Source: Phytophthora sp. 'mugwort'
Lineage: Eukaryota; Oomycota; Peronosporomycetes; Peronosporales; Peronosporaceae
Direction: 5' to 3'
Length of the DNA: 64,000 nt
NCBI GenBank assembly: GCA_033558025.1
Contig: JAUCEF010000001.1
Coordinates: 1,798,001 to 1,862,000 of the forward strand
The position numbers and the translations under genes are program-made. Shown piece after piece: positions 42,250 to 54,330 of the stretch. Within the stretch, counting starts at the first letter, position 1. Each line of letters starts with the position of its first letter. The notes beneath the pieces are model-generated. The model saw only the letters and a program-made list of their open reading frames with translations. It was not told the DNA's origin and did not search any database.

Positions 42250-43956
42250 CAGAGAACTCCGGATATAGTGGACATGTTGGAGCAAGCCTTCTATTACCTC
42301 TCTTATAGACGTCACGCAGATGAAAGAGAAAATCTATTATTACCCATATGAACCTACTATCCTTCCTTGAAATATGAAGTGATTCGAGTCTGACGCTTCG
42401 TGATGGTTGTTATCCTTCGGCTGACATCAACTACCTGCTGCATGGTGCTTTGCCGATAACCATGAACAAACATGTAAACCTGCAATTTTTGAGCTGCTGC
42501 CAGTGCTTCACTATGTGAAAGCAACTTCTCTTCGCCAACTCCACCATCACTATCACTGGATGCTACACGCTATCTCCTTCGCCTGTTGCCATGTTCTCCG
42601 GATTGTCATCGGCTTCTTCCTCCACAACAACATACATTTCCGCACTCATAGCATCTTCGAATTGTAGTCAAGAAATAAGTAGTTCTAGATCGTCTAAATC
42701 TCCGTCCTTTTTTGGCTCGCTGTTCTTCTCTACCGTTGCGCTCATACTACCCAAAACGATCCTGGTATGCCTCCAGCAATGACGGATTTTAGCCCAATCA
42801 ACCGCATCCAGACACCCACCATGAATTTGATAGAGGTCAGCAGATCCATCCGTTTGGATTGGCCGTTTTGCTCAATGCCCCACCGCACGAACACTTCTTA
42901 TATTTGAGCTTGAAATTGCGAATAGTACCGGCATCCATCGGCTGCAAATGCGAAGTAGTGTTCTTAGGTAAGAAATAAATCCGAACATTCGTCAATGTAA
43001 TGCCGATGTGACCAGGAGCATTGTCGATAAGTAAAATAGTTTTTCGCCCGTGCATCTTCAAATTTAGCGCTCGCACCCATTCAATGAACACTTTTGCAGT
43101 CATCCATGCCTTAGAATTGTAAAGTATTTCATCGGAATGGCTGCAACATCCACGCCTCGAAAACAAAGCGGACGAGCAGCCCGGTTAATTATAATAGGCT
43201 CCAATTTTCAGTCCCAGCGAGATTGCAGCACAAACCGATGCTAATTCTAGCCTTGTCCTTCTTTTTCCAGCAATATTCATGGTTGCCAACGTTTGGCTAG
43301 GGCTAGCCTGCGATAAAACAGTGCTGTTTCGTCCATATTATAAATGTCCTCCGGCTTGTATTGATCGAGCAGCTCCATCAAAATAGCGCGCTGTTCACCC
43401 AGCTCGGCGGTGACGACGGGGCCTGCCTCCCTATGCATTTTGTGTAGCTTCACTCCGAGAGTGTGATGATCTCCTCTCCAGCGAGCTCGTTGGCCTTGGA
43501 TTGTAGAACGTCATCGGAGAGAAGATTATACGACTCTTTCGCGTGGATAAACGATAAAAGCTCTGGTTCAATAGATGCATGCGTCGGCTTGCGTTAAAAT
43601 GTTGGTTGCCGCTAGCCGTGTCATCCAGAGGCTGATTCACGATATTCCCACAGTCGCCCACAGTCGACACGCCATGCTCTTGCCGAAGCGACCTACTACC
43701 AACTGTTTGAGGGCAACGAGCTTAGCCTTGGGGTTCGGTTGATAATAGCGACGAAGCTCGTTGTTTTCGTAGACAGTTCCCGGGAGGCCACCATTGTTGT
43801 GCTTGACGTCTGTTGTGAGCCATGTGTCGCTGGCTCTCTTATATTAAATTTCTTCTTAAGCCGATGTGACTTGATTTAGCTATAGTTACGATTTAGGATC
43901 GGGTTTCGCGTTCTAATAACTGAAGTACTCTTATACACTATATCCGGAGTTCTCTG
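42250..43956 (-). mobile_element. pogo/Tigger DNA transposon, dead
   Basis: 1707 bp bounded by a perfect 21-bp terminal inverted repeat beginning CAGAGAACTCCGGATATA at 42250 and its reverse complement at 43936-43956. A TA dinucleotide flanks each end (42248-42249, 43957-43958), the target duplication of the Tc1/mariner-pogo superfamily. The minus strand carries a broken DDE_1 transposase. Perfect ends suggest it could still be mobilised in trans, if a source enzyme exists. Confidence 0.92.
42837..43830 (-). pseudogene. Tigger-like DDE_1 transposase pseudogene
   Basis: The N-terminal half is broken into several frames (about 43830-43300). A remnant of the first catalytic region lies near 43330, followed by SQTLATMNIAGKKKDKARIS and IGLCCN (about 43200-43300). 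The clean frame 43166-42837 carries the core: ILYNSKAWMTAKVFIEWVRA, KTILLIDNAPGHIG (second Asp), FLPKNTTSHLQPMDAGTIRN with the third Asp, and FKLKYKK. Stops and shifts upstream make it inactive. Confidence 0.85.
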
Positions 43957-43958
43957 TA

Positions 43959-46328
43959 TTACCTATTTTGGCGGTTAATTCAATTAACGTAATTTTTAAA
44001 GGTGGTTAGTATTAATACTCATTGATTTTTTTTCTAACTCTGACTGACATTCGTATTTGCTGCACAGAAGGAGGATCATTTCAATTTGCTGCTAATATTC
44101 GCCTTCATAGTGTACTGCACTCATCCACTTTTTCCCTGCGCGCTTTCTGGCTGTCCAATTCGGCCCAAATCCGCAACACAGATTGTGGAGGGCCAGTTGC
44201 CAATCAAGTAATGCACGTCGATTATGCGATTACAGTATTTTCAACTTCAAAAATCCTATCATCAACACTCATTGCAAGAGTTAGTTTACCAGTGCCGCGG
44301 ATTAGAATGGTATAAAGCACAACAGGGAGCATTGGTAAACCGGCTCATCATAGACAGATAATGTGTTAGGCCGTGTGCACATTCGAGATCGATCGGAATA
44401 TAGGCAGCATATGAGCAATGGCTAATTTGATTACCAAAACGAAGTACCAGTACAGTATAAACTTACTCGGCTTGAATTGATATCTGCGTTGACTTGTGCT
44501 ACAAATCCGGCGCTTTGAAGATGGATTGACTGTTTCGGCACTGTAGCCATTGAGTTGTTTTGGAAATATGAGCTTTAGTTGAAAATGACTGGATTTTGCA
44601 TAATAGGCTGATATGTCAAATAGTATTATATTGTACATTGTAAACATGCAGTGCCAATTCAAGGGCGCAGTTACGCAGAGCGCGTTGGGTATCTTAACAT
44701 TTAAAAGCTTTTGCCAGTGTAATAAAGTGCAAGCTTCGGACAAGCTATCCACAGAAACGGCTAGCAAAGATGTAACCTACTATCCTGCTATTTGATCTAT
44801 ATTGATATAAGCTCGCGGCAAGAGTCTTGCTGCCAGAACTGACAGCGTGTATGTTACGCCATATTCTGGGCCGATCAATTGCTGCAGCTCCCCGGCAACG
44901 TGCTTTTTTAGCGACTTTACGAATCAAAACTGTTGACCACCGAAAAAAGCGGCGACTGCGAAAAAGACATTTGGAATTTCTTGTGTAAACTGCTTAATAA
45001 CCCCACAGAAACAGTATGTGTGTAGGTGTAGCGATATCAAAATCTCCACATTTTGGATGGCTCTATGCAAAATTCCGAAGACACGGTAACATATCCTTCA
45101 GATCAGACACTGTTATAGTCACTACGAGTTTTGCCGTCAGTATAAGTTGACAGTTCTATGCGCGATCTGCTCGAAGAGTCGAAGTACTACTAGAATACAC
45201 GTTGCCGCGAATGGAGCCTTGCATTTGGATACAATGCATTTCTGAACTGTGATAACCACCAACGAAAGCTTCAGTACTACTGAAGCTTACTGACAGTAGA
45301 AGTAGTTTCAGATGCAATGGTATGAGTCATTGAACGCGTCAAACTATGACGCATTGATGCCCGCTCGGCTGCGCGAGCTAGAACATCAGCCAGAATACCC
45401 TTCTATAGGCACTCTAGGAAGGTAGTGACTTCAATCATCGAACATGTGTGTGTGGGTAAAGTTGACGTTGAAGTGCCATGACTGCGCCCGTATCAGCCGT
45501 TTGAAAACTGTCCTGATGCAGCTCAGAGCAAGCAAGCCTGCGTAATGCGTCTTTCTTGAGGCTTTCGATATCTGGAATTCCCGCATGCAGGCAACGCGAT
45601 GCTGAGAACCTTGCCACGAACAATTGATGCGCCTTCCTGCATTACGCTTTTTGGCTGTCGCTTTCCAATGCAAAGATGTGCACCTCGTTTTTGACACCGG
45701 TACCAACCGATAACTAGCAAAATCGAATGATGATGTGCAACCAATTGCAACACCAGGTTTTCCTTCATATTCTATCGAGTTCGCACTTTGAAACGAGGTA
45801 CACAACTATAGTTTGACATCATCGTCGTCCATATAAAGACAGCGAGAGCGAACTATGTGCGACTAGAATTACTCATATATATAAAGTAGAATATATAGAT
45901 AGCGTTACCTGTATGGGGCCAGAGCTGCAGGGCACGGAGTATGAGACCTCCACATCCCCGAGTGTGCTTTCGATCTACGGCTTTTCATGATCCAGGCCTC
46001 GATGTTCGCAGTGCCAACCAAGAAATAACACGATCAAGGGATGCTAACCATTGTGTCGGAGCTATGCTGAGTCTCGCACTCAGAGAGCAATTTTACCGCA
46101 GTTTTAGTCTACAAGTATCTGCAACGTGCGGCCTCCATACAACACTTGATTGCCGTCCGGTGCTAATCTGACATGTCAGCGAGCAATCCCACGCCTCGTT
46201 GTGATGCTTGGCGGCATTGCATGTGCGATTATCGCACTCGATAGCTCTGATCGTAGTACAATTCGTACAGTCTCGCGGCGCGCAAGTTGCAGGTGGTTGC
46301 GCTGCGCAACCACTTGACACGGTCTCCC
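43959..46328. other. Gene-free region, decayed sequence
   Basis: About 2.4 kb without a supported gene. One minus-strand stretch near 45435-45640 (GIPDIESLKKDALRRLACSE..) has coding-like composition but no start, no family match and stops on both sides. A 21-base near-palindrome GTGGTTGCGC-T-GCGCAACCAC lies at 46293-46313, just before the transporter fragment. Confidence 0.45.
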
Positions 46329-46538
46329 GTGATAGGCGACGATATAGAGATTGGCATGTACGTGTGCCCGTTGAACTTGGCCAACTGCTACGGTCAACTG
46401 CTCAACTTTGCCGTCGACACTGTTATTGTGAATACCTCGCTTGGCTACAAATTGTCGATCTTCTTGGGCGGAATAATACTACTATGGGCTTCCTTACCGC
46501 CGCCATCTGCATGAAGATCAAACATGTACAGCTTGTAA
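46329..46538 (+). pseudogene. Transporter C-terminal pseudogene fragment
   Basis: Reads VIGDDIEIGMYV, LNLANCYGQLLNFAVDTVIV and NTSLGYKLSIFLGG, which align with the last two membrane segments of the intact GPH transporter at 38644-40080 (VMGEDVDIGIYV, LNSANCFGQLLNYAIGAAIV, NTSLGYKLPVFLGG). After a frameshift near 46480 it continues GFLTAAICMKIK, and after a second shift ends MYSL-stop at 46538, exactly as the intact gene ends. Only about 70 codons remain and there is no upstream part. It is therefore a truncated, frameshifted paralogue on the opposite strand, 6 kb from the parent. Confidence 0.85.
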
Positions 46539-46559
46539 GGCGACGGAGTTCCCTTGCAA

Positions 46560-46910
46560 GATTATGTGTAGTGGTGAGGCAGTTTTGCATTTCGCTCCAC
46601 GTATTTTGAGCCGTACTGTAGATATGTAAAATGTTCCCACCGGAAAGGCTCGACAATGTATCCCACACAAATTTGGCTTCGTGGGACCGCAGCCGGGGTC
46701 TTCCACTTGATTTATCCGGCTGAGCTTAACGCTGCCAACTTCTGATGCATGACCTTCAACCACCGACGCTCTGGAAAGGCTTCCCATACTTTTGATCCAA
46801 CAACAATTTCCTCAAGACTGTATGTAGTGAAGTGACGAACACACGGCTCCAGGACCGGCTTTCCATTTTCCAGAAGTAGCTCATATATCGCTTGAAGGGT
46901 TTAACACACC
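46560..46910 (-). pseudogene. Coding remnant of unknown origin
   Basis: On the minus strand one frame reads YELLLENGKPVLEPCVRHF, TTYSLEEIVVGSKVWEAFPE, RRWLKVMHQKLAALSSAG, a stop, then IKWKTPAAVPRSQICVGYIV and WEHFTYLQYGSKYVERNAKL. Composition and continuity look like former coding sequence, most likely transposon-derived, but I do not recognise the family. It lies next to the transporter fragment. Confidence 0.35.
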
Positions 46911-47843
46911 ACATCGACCAGCGATGATCCTAACTTCATCGCACGCATGATAGTATAGTCGTTTAATCGCAGTTCGAGGCTATGCGTTCGCAACTAAGTC
47001 CTGTTTGCTTCATTGAAGCAAACGATGCATGTACTGCATGTAACTACTGCAGTGATATCATTTGTGTCTTTCGTGTGTACGTTCGTTCAAGGTGAGAGTC
47101 GTTTTACTACAGTAGTACTGTAGCTGCGATAATACGACATGGATGAATACCATCAAAGGAGAAAATATGAAAAGCACAGCCCAATCAGTGAAAAACACCA
47201 CGGGTCTGTGGACAGCACCATATACACATGCAGGCGCAGTTTCCATGCTGATTTATGTCCGAGCCGTCGCGGTGCGCCGTGCACCACCCACAAACCAGCT
47301 GCTAACCAGCAGTAGACACGCAATAATGTGGCCCATACAGACGGTGTGATCCACACTCGTGGTTCGCCATTCGGAAAGCACGCACACAGCACGCAGAGCA
47401 GAGGGGCGGCATGTCTACTCGCGGCGGTAGCGCATGTTGAACGCGATTGGTCGCGCTAGGAGGTATGTCAGTGGCCAGCGGACAGTACGAGCTCGGACCG
47501 CGTACCATACGCGCTTCCAGAACTGTAAGAACGGTGGTGTCAGAACCCGAAAGTGCGGCCGGCAGGCTGCCCTTTGCAGCTGCAGATGAATGATATCGCG
47601 CGGGGCGAGCTGCGCCGGAAGGAAGGCGCGGTGGAGGGCAGTTCGTGCGGGACGAAGGGGTGGTGGTGAGTGGGTGGGAGGGTGGGTGGGTCCTGCCATC
47701 TACATCCGTACAGTGACAGTGACAAGTGCAGTGCGGCAATTCTTCACTAGGTTCGTGGATTGTTAGTTTTCATGCTGATGGTATCTTCTAGTTCTGTTCA
47801 CTTACGACTCTATCTTGTCGTTGCTACCTTATAGTACTGCAAG
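46911..47843. other. No recognised gene
   Basis: Short overlapping frames only. The segment 47540-47740 is GC-rich and includes GGTGGTGGTGAGTGGGTGGG-type low complexity. No motif, repeat unit or terminal structure was recognised. Confidence 0.5.
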
Positions 47844-49770
47844 TTGACTACTCAAGCTCAAGTGCTGGGACTGCAAGTGGTGGGCGTCCCGCTCCTGTTG
47901 GCGCCGGGCCGACTGTGGTGCGCTTCCGCTGCCGCATACGCCTGTTCACCAGCACCTCTTCTCCTCGCGCATCAATCCTGGCTCGCAACTGCATGGCGAA
48001 TAGTGCATGTACGCACGTCGCGTACTTGTAGTGAAAGTTGCAAGGACATGTCTGGCTTGCCATGTCAACTGACCAGCCAGTCTCAGGTTGGTCTTTGCTT
48101 TCCATCCGAGCTGTGATAACTCCAACTTGAACTGAAACTTGAATGTCTTCTTGCATGGTTTTTGTTGCTGCATTGTAGATCCGGGGAGGAGGCTTGTAGA
48201 GCACATGCATGATGTCTGCTGTCGATCCCTCGAGCAAAAGGTCAACGCTCATGCGAGGGACTGTTACCTCACGCAGCCGATGTTTCAGTCGGAGAGCCGT
48301 CACGCGCGCTAGTTTCTCTTTCGACGGCGCGGGTTCTGTCGCGAATGCAGGCACGTCGATAGCGCGTTGGCGACAGCAAACCGCACGCTGATGCGTAAGC
48401 TCGCCCATCTTTAGCAGTCTGTGCGCCGTGTAGTCACGCTTCAACGCCCGGTTGAACTGCTCAACCGGGTTGTTTATCGATGCGAAACCTGCCGGTGTCC
48501 GAAAACATTGCCATCGACAGAAGCGCTCGTTCAGCCACACTCGCGTGAAGTATGCGTGGAACGGACGGAGATCAGCGTTGGTGTGCCACTGATGCAGGGC
48601 ACCAGCTAGCAGACTGGAGAACTCTTCTGCTCTTCGAGTATAATGCATATTTACACATCTTCAAGCACTGCATCGCCTAGAGCTTTTGGCAACCCGTTCG
48701 TTCGATCCACTACCTTTGTAATGGGTGATAGAAGCACATTAGGTGCACGTAGTCGGAGTCTTCCCCAAAGACGCTCTCCAAAGTATTGTACTGAGCCCCA
48801 TCTGCATCTCCCATCACGTACCCCACAGTGAGTGGCTTGCCCACCACCTGGCCGTATACCCAGCGTAGCGCAGCAAAAGCCTTTGCATAGTGTGCTTCTT
48901 GCTGCTGCGACGAAACAAAGAGCGCGAGAAGGCGGAATTTCCGTGCGGCATCAGTGATGCCAGACACTAACACTGGATACCCGACTTGGTTCGTCTTGTA
49001 GGTGGCATCGACATGAAAGATGAAGGTTGACGGTTCTCTATCAGCTTGGCGCAGCAGTGCTTTCGACGAAGCCGACCAGGAAAGGTCTCTCGTCGGAGCC
49101 GTTGCCCAAAGCGAGCTGACCCTTCTCGTTGCGATCCCAGCCAAGCGCAAACGGTTGATGCTCGTCCTCTCTCCCGCTGAACTCCTGAGTGCGAACAGCC
49201 GCAGCGATACTTGCGCTGGTATCGCAGCCACCAAGCTTGGCACGGCGATAGTAGCTGACGAAGTTCTGCACTCGCTGCAGGGCTGGAAGGTTGTCCGGCT
49301 GCAGTGAGAATTGCTGCAGCATCGCATTGCGGATGCGGACTGGCTTCATGCCTGCCTGCGCCATCTGCCTAGCGAACTCTTTCTGAGCCGCAGTTAGGGC
49401 TGGGCTGGGAGGGGGCCTTGCGCTGGTGACGTGTTCGCCGCTCTCAAACAGCGAGACCACCAGTCGCTCTAAGCAGACCAGCATCTTGCCTCGCCAGGGG
49501 CACGTGGCGTACGGTGCATCCTTCTTGCACTACAAGCAGCGACAGCTTAGCAGCTTGTAGCGCATAAGATGCGGCATCGGTCGCGCGCACAGCGTGCAGA
49601 CCATTGCTTGGCTCTTGGAGGCCTTGAACCCCTTCATGCACTCGAGGAGAACGAGGGCATCGCTTTCCTTGAGCTCGATGCACAGGTTGCGCCGGCTGGG
49701 GCTTGGGGCATGACTTCGTGGGGGGAGGTTGGTGCGGGGTGAGTGCTTTGGTTAGCGGTGGCTGCTTCGA
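47844..49770 (-). mobile_element. MULE with FLYWCH-like and SWIM fingers, dead
   Basis: A second, unrelated MULE. From right to left on the minus strand: a Cys/His N-terminal finger (MVCTLCARPM..H, about 49560-49610, and CPWRGKMLV), then TAAQKEFARQMAQAGMKPVR (about 49340-49400). The MULE core follows: FHVDATYKTNQVGYPVLVSG (first Asp) and VGYVMGDADGAQYNTLE (second Asp), both about 48770-49020. A 266-codon clean frame, 48648-47848, has NNPVEQFNRALKRDYTAHRL and the SWIM finger CPCNFHYKYATCVHALFA. Two frameshifts near 48650-48710 and one near 49060 break the transposase. The good state of the frames implies it is younger than the MULE at 15454-18446. Confidence 0.85.
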
Positions 49771-50929
49771 GAATGGTGTGGTTGGCAAGGCCTCAGCAAT
49801 TTGCAGGCGAAAGTTGCGTCCACAGGGGAAGTCTTTGAGAGGTGATTAGCTAATATTACGCTGATCTATGATTTTGAGTGGATAAAATGGTCGATGTCGT
49901 TTTCTGATTGGCTGTTGTGTTCTCTGCAACTCCTGGTGTGCTGGTGTGTTGTTTGGTTGTGCTGCTGCTGTATGCGAGTGTGATCTTACCAGCACCGATG
50001 TGCCAATCATTGATTGCTTGTGCTTTTCACCTGTTGTTGTGTGATTCACACGTTTGCGGTGTTTTCGATGTGCTGTCTCATCAAAGTGCCGACAGCCTAC
50101 AAATTCCTAGCATGAGTATGGTCGCGTGAGCCAATAGAATCGCCACGTGATAGTTTCAGCAAATCATACACCATTGTTCAATAATTTGGCCAATTAAAAC
50201 GTCTACGTTTAGGTGTTGTTCATACCGACACGTGGCCTGCGCATAATGTAGGCAGTGACAGCAGACATTTTATCGGCGATACATAAATCAAGTCAGCCGC
50301 ACATTTGACGGATATCAAGTTGTCAGTCGACATCAGAAGCGAAAACAATGAGCCTACGAGATTCTGCCCCTTCAAACACGAAGCGATCGCAAGCGATAAA
50401 CGTCTTTAAAGTTTCCTCGCGTCGGAAAACGCCACTCTCGATTTCGTCCGCACTAACTTCTGACTGACAACAGTGGTTCCGCCTTCGTGAAGTTGGTCGA
50501 CCGCTTTGCGATGCATCTCGCATTTGTACGAGGCCTAGGCGGTGAGCGACGTAAGCAAAACACTGTGATGAGCTACAACCGCAACGCCAAGAACTGGTGT
50601 TGGAAGATTTCCCCAGCATCGTCATGCCATCGAGCAACGGCTACTCAAGAGGGGTTGGATTTTGTAACGTTACGGCCTCAACCGACAACAAGGTGGAATT
50701 GTGACCAAGGCTGGAGCCTGCACAAAGGGCGACGTGCGTTCTCTGCTCGACGGGCTGTACTTTGATGCCAGCTCAGGCAAGGAGCACCAATATACAGTGC
50801 TTTTCTGCGTCATGTGATACGCGTTTGGACGAAGGTCTGACCTTGCATTTCTACAAAGGCGCTACCTTCCTGTGTCTTCAGGGGATGCGCTCTTCCTTCG
50901 TCTGATCCGCGAATAACGTCGGAGGAACA

Positions 50930-50996
<67 letters not shown>

Positions 50997-51099
50997 TCTA
51001 GCCAGAGCTCGTTTGTCACGTACCCATTACACGCCATCGATATGGCGTTCACGATGCAAACTTTCCAAGATATTGCATTGTACTAACACATTTTGTCCC
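49771..51099. other. No recognised gene; TC microsatellite inside
   Basis: About 1.3 kb. Frames reach about 104 codons around 50323-50765 but are mutually overlapping and unassigned. The only clear structure is the TC microsatellite next to the broken end of the copia fragment. Confidence 0.5.
50933..50989. repeat. (TC)n microsatellite, about 57 bp
   Basis: About 28 TC units, ending in TTTCTCTTTC. It lies about 110 bases from the point where the neighbouring copia fragment stops. Confidence 0.93.
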
Positions 51100-51104
51100 T
51101 TATT

Positions 51105-53871
51105 TCAGCGCTCGATGTTCCTCACGTGCTGAGTGGTCACCACAACGCGATCGCTCCGGCAAATACACTCGATAACCCTTGGTTGCTTCACCGATGCCGA
51201 TAAAAAGACCTTGCTGTCCCTTTGACCAAAATTCGTCTTTCTTGGGTCCCTAAATACCGTCCACAGAGATCCGGAGACTACAATCTCACCCAGGGACGGA
51301 GTCGTCGTCTTCAGTACCTTGATCGTCGACGCCCTGCCTGGATTCGCGTTTGTCGGAGATCGATTAATCACATATGCCGCGTATTGTATCGCGTCACCCC
51401 AACAGCTTAACGGTAAGCCACAGACACCATGCACCTGTGCATTATTTCGGCTTTCCCGTTGCTTGCCTGGTTACGATCTTCGCTTCGCTGTCCTGTCACT
51501 CCCGTCCGCTTGCAGAACAGGTCAGCATTCCCATATCTCCTCCGGAATCTGTGAGGAGCACGTGCACCTTGTACCCGAGTCTCTTCTCAAAGAACACTAA
51601 GAAATGCTCAAACTATTGGGCAGCGGCGTCCTTCGTCTTGGCAACAAAGACTCTTACGTAGTTGCTCTTATGGTCAATATCATTAACCATATACCTGTTC
51701 CCGAGCCTGTCCCGGGGAGTCATGGGACCTTTAAGGTCTGAATAGATTACATCGCCAATTCTGTTAATAGGTGAGTGTGCTCCCGTATCCTTGCTTGATT
51801 GTCGGTCTTACTCTGTTTTCCCTGAGGACATGTTAGGCAGTTCGCGCGCCGGCGATGCGTGATCTCGATTCCTGATGCTGGTCCCTTGGCGAATCGCTCC
51901 ACGGCATCGTAATTTAGATGACCGAGCCGCCTGTGAAACTCTTGAAGCATGCCTTGTTGCAAGGTGGACATGGTTGACGCTTTCTGATTCCCATCACCTC
52001 CCAGCGCCGCTAGGATAACCTCTCGCGTCTCTTGGTTCTGCGCGAGTACTTCACCATTCATCACTAGCACGTTGCTGACGAAATCGACAATGAACACAAC
52101 ATAACAGGTCCCGTTTCCTGTCTCAACACAGCACTCATTGCGTCCCTCTACGACCTAGCCTGTATCTCATAGCATCCAACCTCATATGCGACATGAGGTT
52201 GTGCGCGAGGTCCTCGGCGTAGTATACGTCAGTGAGCTTCACACTTTGTTCCCTTTCCCTGACAATTACCCTGAGAGTGACCGAACCCTTCTTAGTGATC
52301 GTGGGTGGCTCTCCATTTGGCTGCACGTATGCGCCGTCCGCAACTTCCGCATCGTCGAACCACTTCAATCCCCAAGCGATGTCGAGTCTACCCGCTGTCG
52401 AGTATTCAGCAGTCTTGATCAGCGCTCAGAGCCTCGGACACAATCGAAGTAAAGTCCACTCCATTCACATTTGGTACCTCAGCTGTTCCGTTGGGGCAAT
52501 TAGCTCGCAGATGCCAAGTTTCACCGCGCACATAGCATTTACTCCCTTCACGCCCGTGCGCTTCCCGCCCTGCATTGGCCACGTCCCTTCTACACGCTTC
52601 TTTACGCCAGCTGCTTCCCATGCCTGTGCGAAAAGCACAAGGGACTCGGTCTGCTGAAGCTGATCCATCCGCGCACCGTCCACCTTGGCCGTCAGCACGA
52701 AACGCATGTCGTCTGACACATACTGCACGATGCTATTCAGCATCAGATACTCGGCTCCTCCTCCAGACGCTTCGGCTACTGCAACCAGATATAATAAATG
52801 TTCAGTCCATGACCGGTTCAGATCCTTTGCCATGGTGAATAACTGCATCGCCAGCGCCGGTGCGATGTGCGTCTGAAAAGCTTCAAGCATTTTTTCCATC
52901 ACGTACTGAAGCGTAGGTAGCTGTCTCCACCACGTTCCCAATTGTTTGTTGTAGTAGCGTTCCGCCATTTCTTGAAGGTAGTGTCCGAGTACGTCAGTTT
53001 GACGTCCTCGGGCCATGCGAAACCGCATGCCGACCGAGCTAGCACAACTTGGCGTTCGAAACGCTTCCCCCCTACAAAACCCTGATCCCAGTCCCGCGTA
53101 CAATTCCATTCCGTCGAAAGGGCGAATCGCCAGCTTTTTTGTCTGGCATCGGGATACCTGACATGCTGGGCCGGCATTCTCCCGCCGACTGCTGCTCAAT
53201 CGGGACCGGCACCGCCTCCGCCACGGCCACCTCCGTCGTTACGAATGTCCCCAGCATATACCACGTTGGATGCGGCTCCCCCACAGCGTGCCGCTGGTTC
53301 ATTGCGGTTGCAGCATATAGTTGTTGCAGTTGCGATCTTGGCACTCCATACCCAGGCTGCTGTTGGTCGAAATACTGAGGCGGGGCCGACGGATGTGGCT
53401 CTTCGCTGGCGGGGCTGCCAAGGGCTTTCCGGCAAGCGAGTCTATGTACATTCCGGAACTCGGCCCAGCGCAGATTCGAACAAACTCGTGTTCGTTTCTG
53501 GCGTCATTTGTTGATCATCCATCGACAGGTGCGCATGTCCGGCCACAAGACCTTTCTGTAACTTAACTTGGGACTCCTCCAGATGACCAGTTCGACCTGC
53601 CATCTCACGCACGAGACGCAGGATTCTCCAGCGGTATTAGAATCCACGCTTTCCGCTTGTCCCCTCTTTCCTTTCGCAAGGTCTTTAGGGGGTTGGCATC
53701 ATCGTCGGCGCCACTGCTTCTCTCTTCATATTCAGCGACTAACCCGGTCGGCTCGCGGCTCAGGTCGGGGGGGGGGGTCAAAGCTTGGGCTGCGGCATCG
53801 TCCTCACCTGGTCCGGCGTTCATTGAGATCATAACCTGTTGAAAGCCAGTCACGTAGCCTGCGTGCTCCAT
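51105..53871 (-). mobile_element. Truncated Ty1/copia fragment: gag to integrase
   Basis: Minus strand, from right to left: gag N-terminus (near 53871-53605); a Gln-rich segment around 53350; the gag core (53199-52465: WTEHLLYLVAVAEASGGGAE, YLMLNSIVQYVSDDMRFVL); and a decayed knuckle CYVRGETWHLRANC in which the second Cys is Arg. The protease region follows (KWFDDAEVADGAYVQPNG), then the pre-integrase H..H..C..C domain FHRRLGHLNYDAVERFAKGP with CLTCPQGKQSK (about 51830-51960), and the integrase C-terminus QYAAYVINRSPTNANPG and VVTTQHVRNIER. Reverse transcriptase, RNase H and LTRs are absent. This is a different copia family from 7548-13831, since the gag and knuckle differ. Confidence 0.82.
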
Positions 53872-54137
53872 AGAGCACCAGCGTGCGACCAGTTAGTTTG
53901 ATGTATAAAGATTAAGTGGGATTGATCTTAGTTATCCACTGCTTCTGCTCTCATACTGATTTCTGTCGACTCAACACGCTTGGTTCAACCTGCTCATCGG
54001 CAAGTTCGCGAATCATAATCCTGGAAGTCCAAACCTCTGGACCTCAGACCAGATTGAGTCCCATGGATCTTCGCTTTCCAACAGATTTGAGTACACCGCA
54101 ACCACGTACACAGCAACGCTGTAGTGGAGCTTGTATT

Positions 54138-54283
54138 CCGTTTGATGCGCTCAGTTCGGACTCTTTTTAATTGAAAGTAAATGTATATTGTTTCTGCATA
54201 ATAAGCAAAACACAAACAATATATATATATACACATACATTTACTTTCAATTATATCGAGCCTGTACTAAGCGCATCAAACGG
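54138..54283. repeat. Foldback MITE-like inverted repeat, 146 bp
   Basis: The arms (54138-54187 and 54234-54283) both begin, reading inward, CCGTTTGATGCGCT and end ATTGAAAGTAAATGTAT, with about six mismatches over 50 bases. The 46-base centre is AT-rich and includes a TA repeat. GTAGTGG follows outside both arms, with a 9-base insertion on the left, so the original repeat was longer. No coding potential; it resembles a non-autonomous foldback transposon. Confidence 0.8.
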
Positions 54284-54330
54284 ACCACTACGTAAGGCAG
54301 TAGAATCGTATTCGCAATGACCATACACGT

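Noticed and set aside
50933..50989. CRISPR or other structured repeat array
   Set aside because: It is a plain dinucleotide microsatellite with no spacers.
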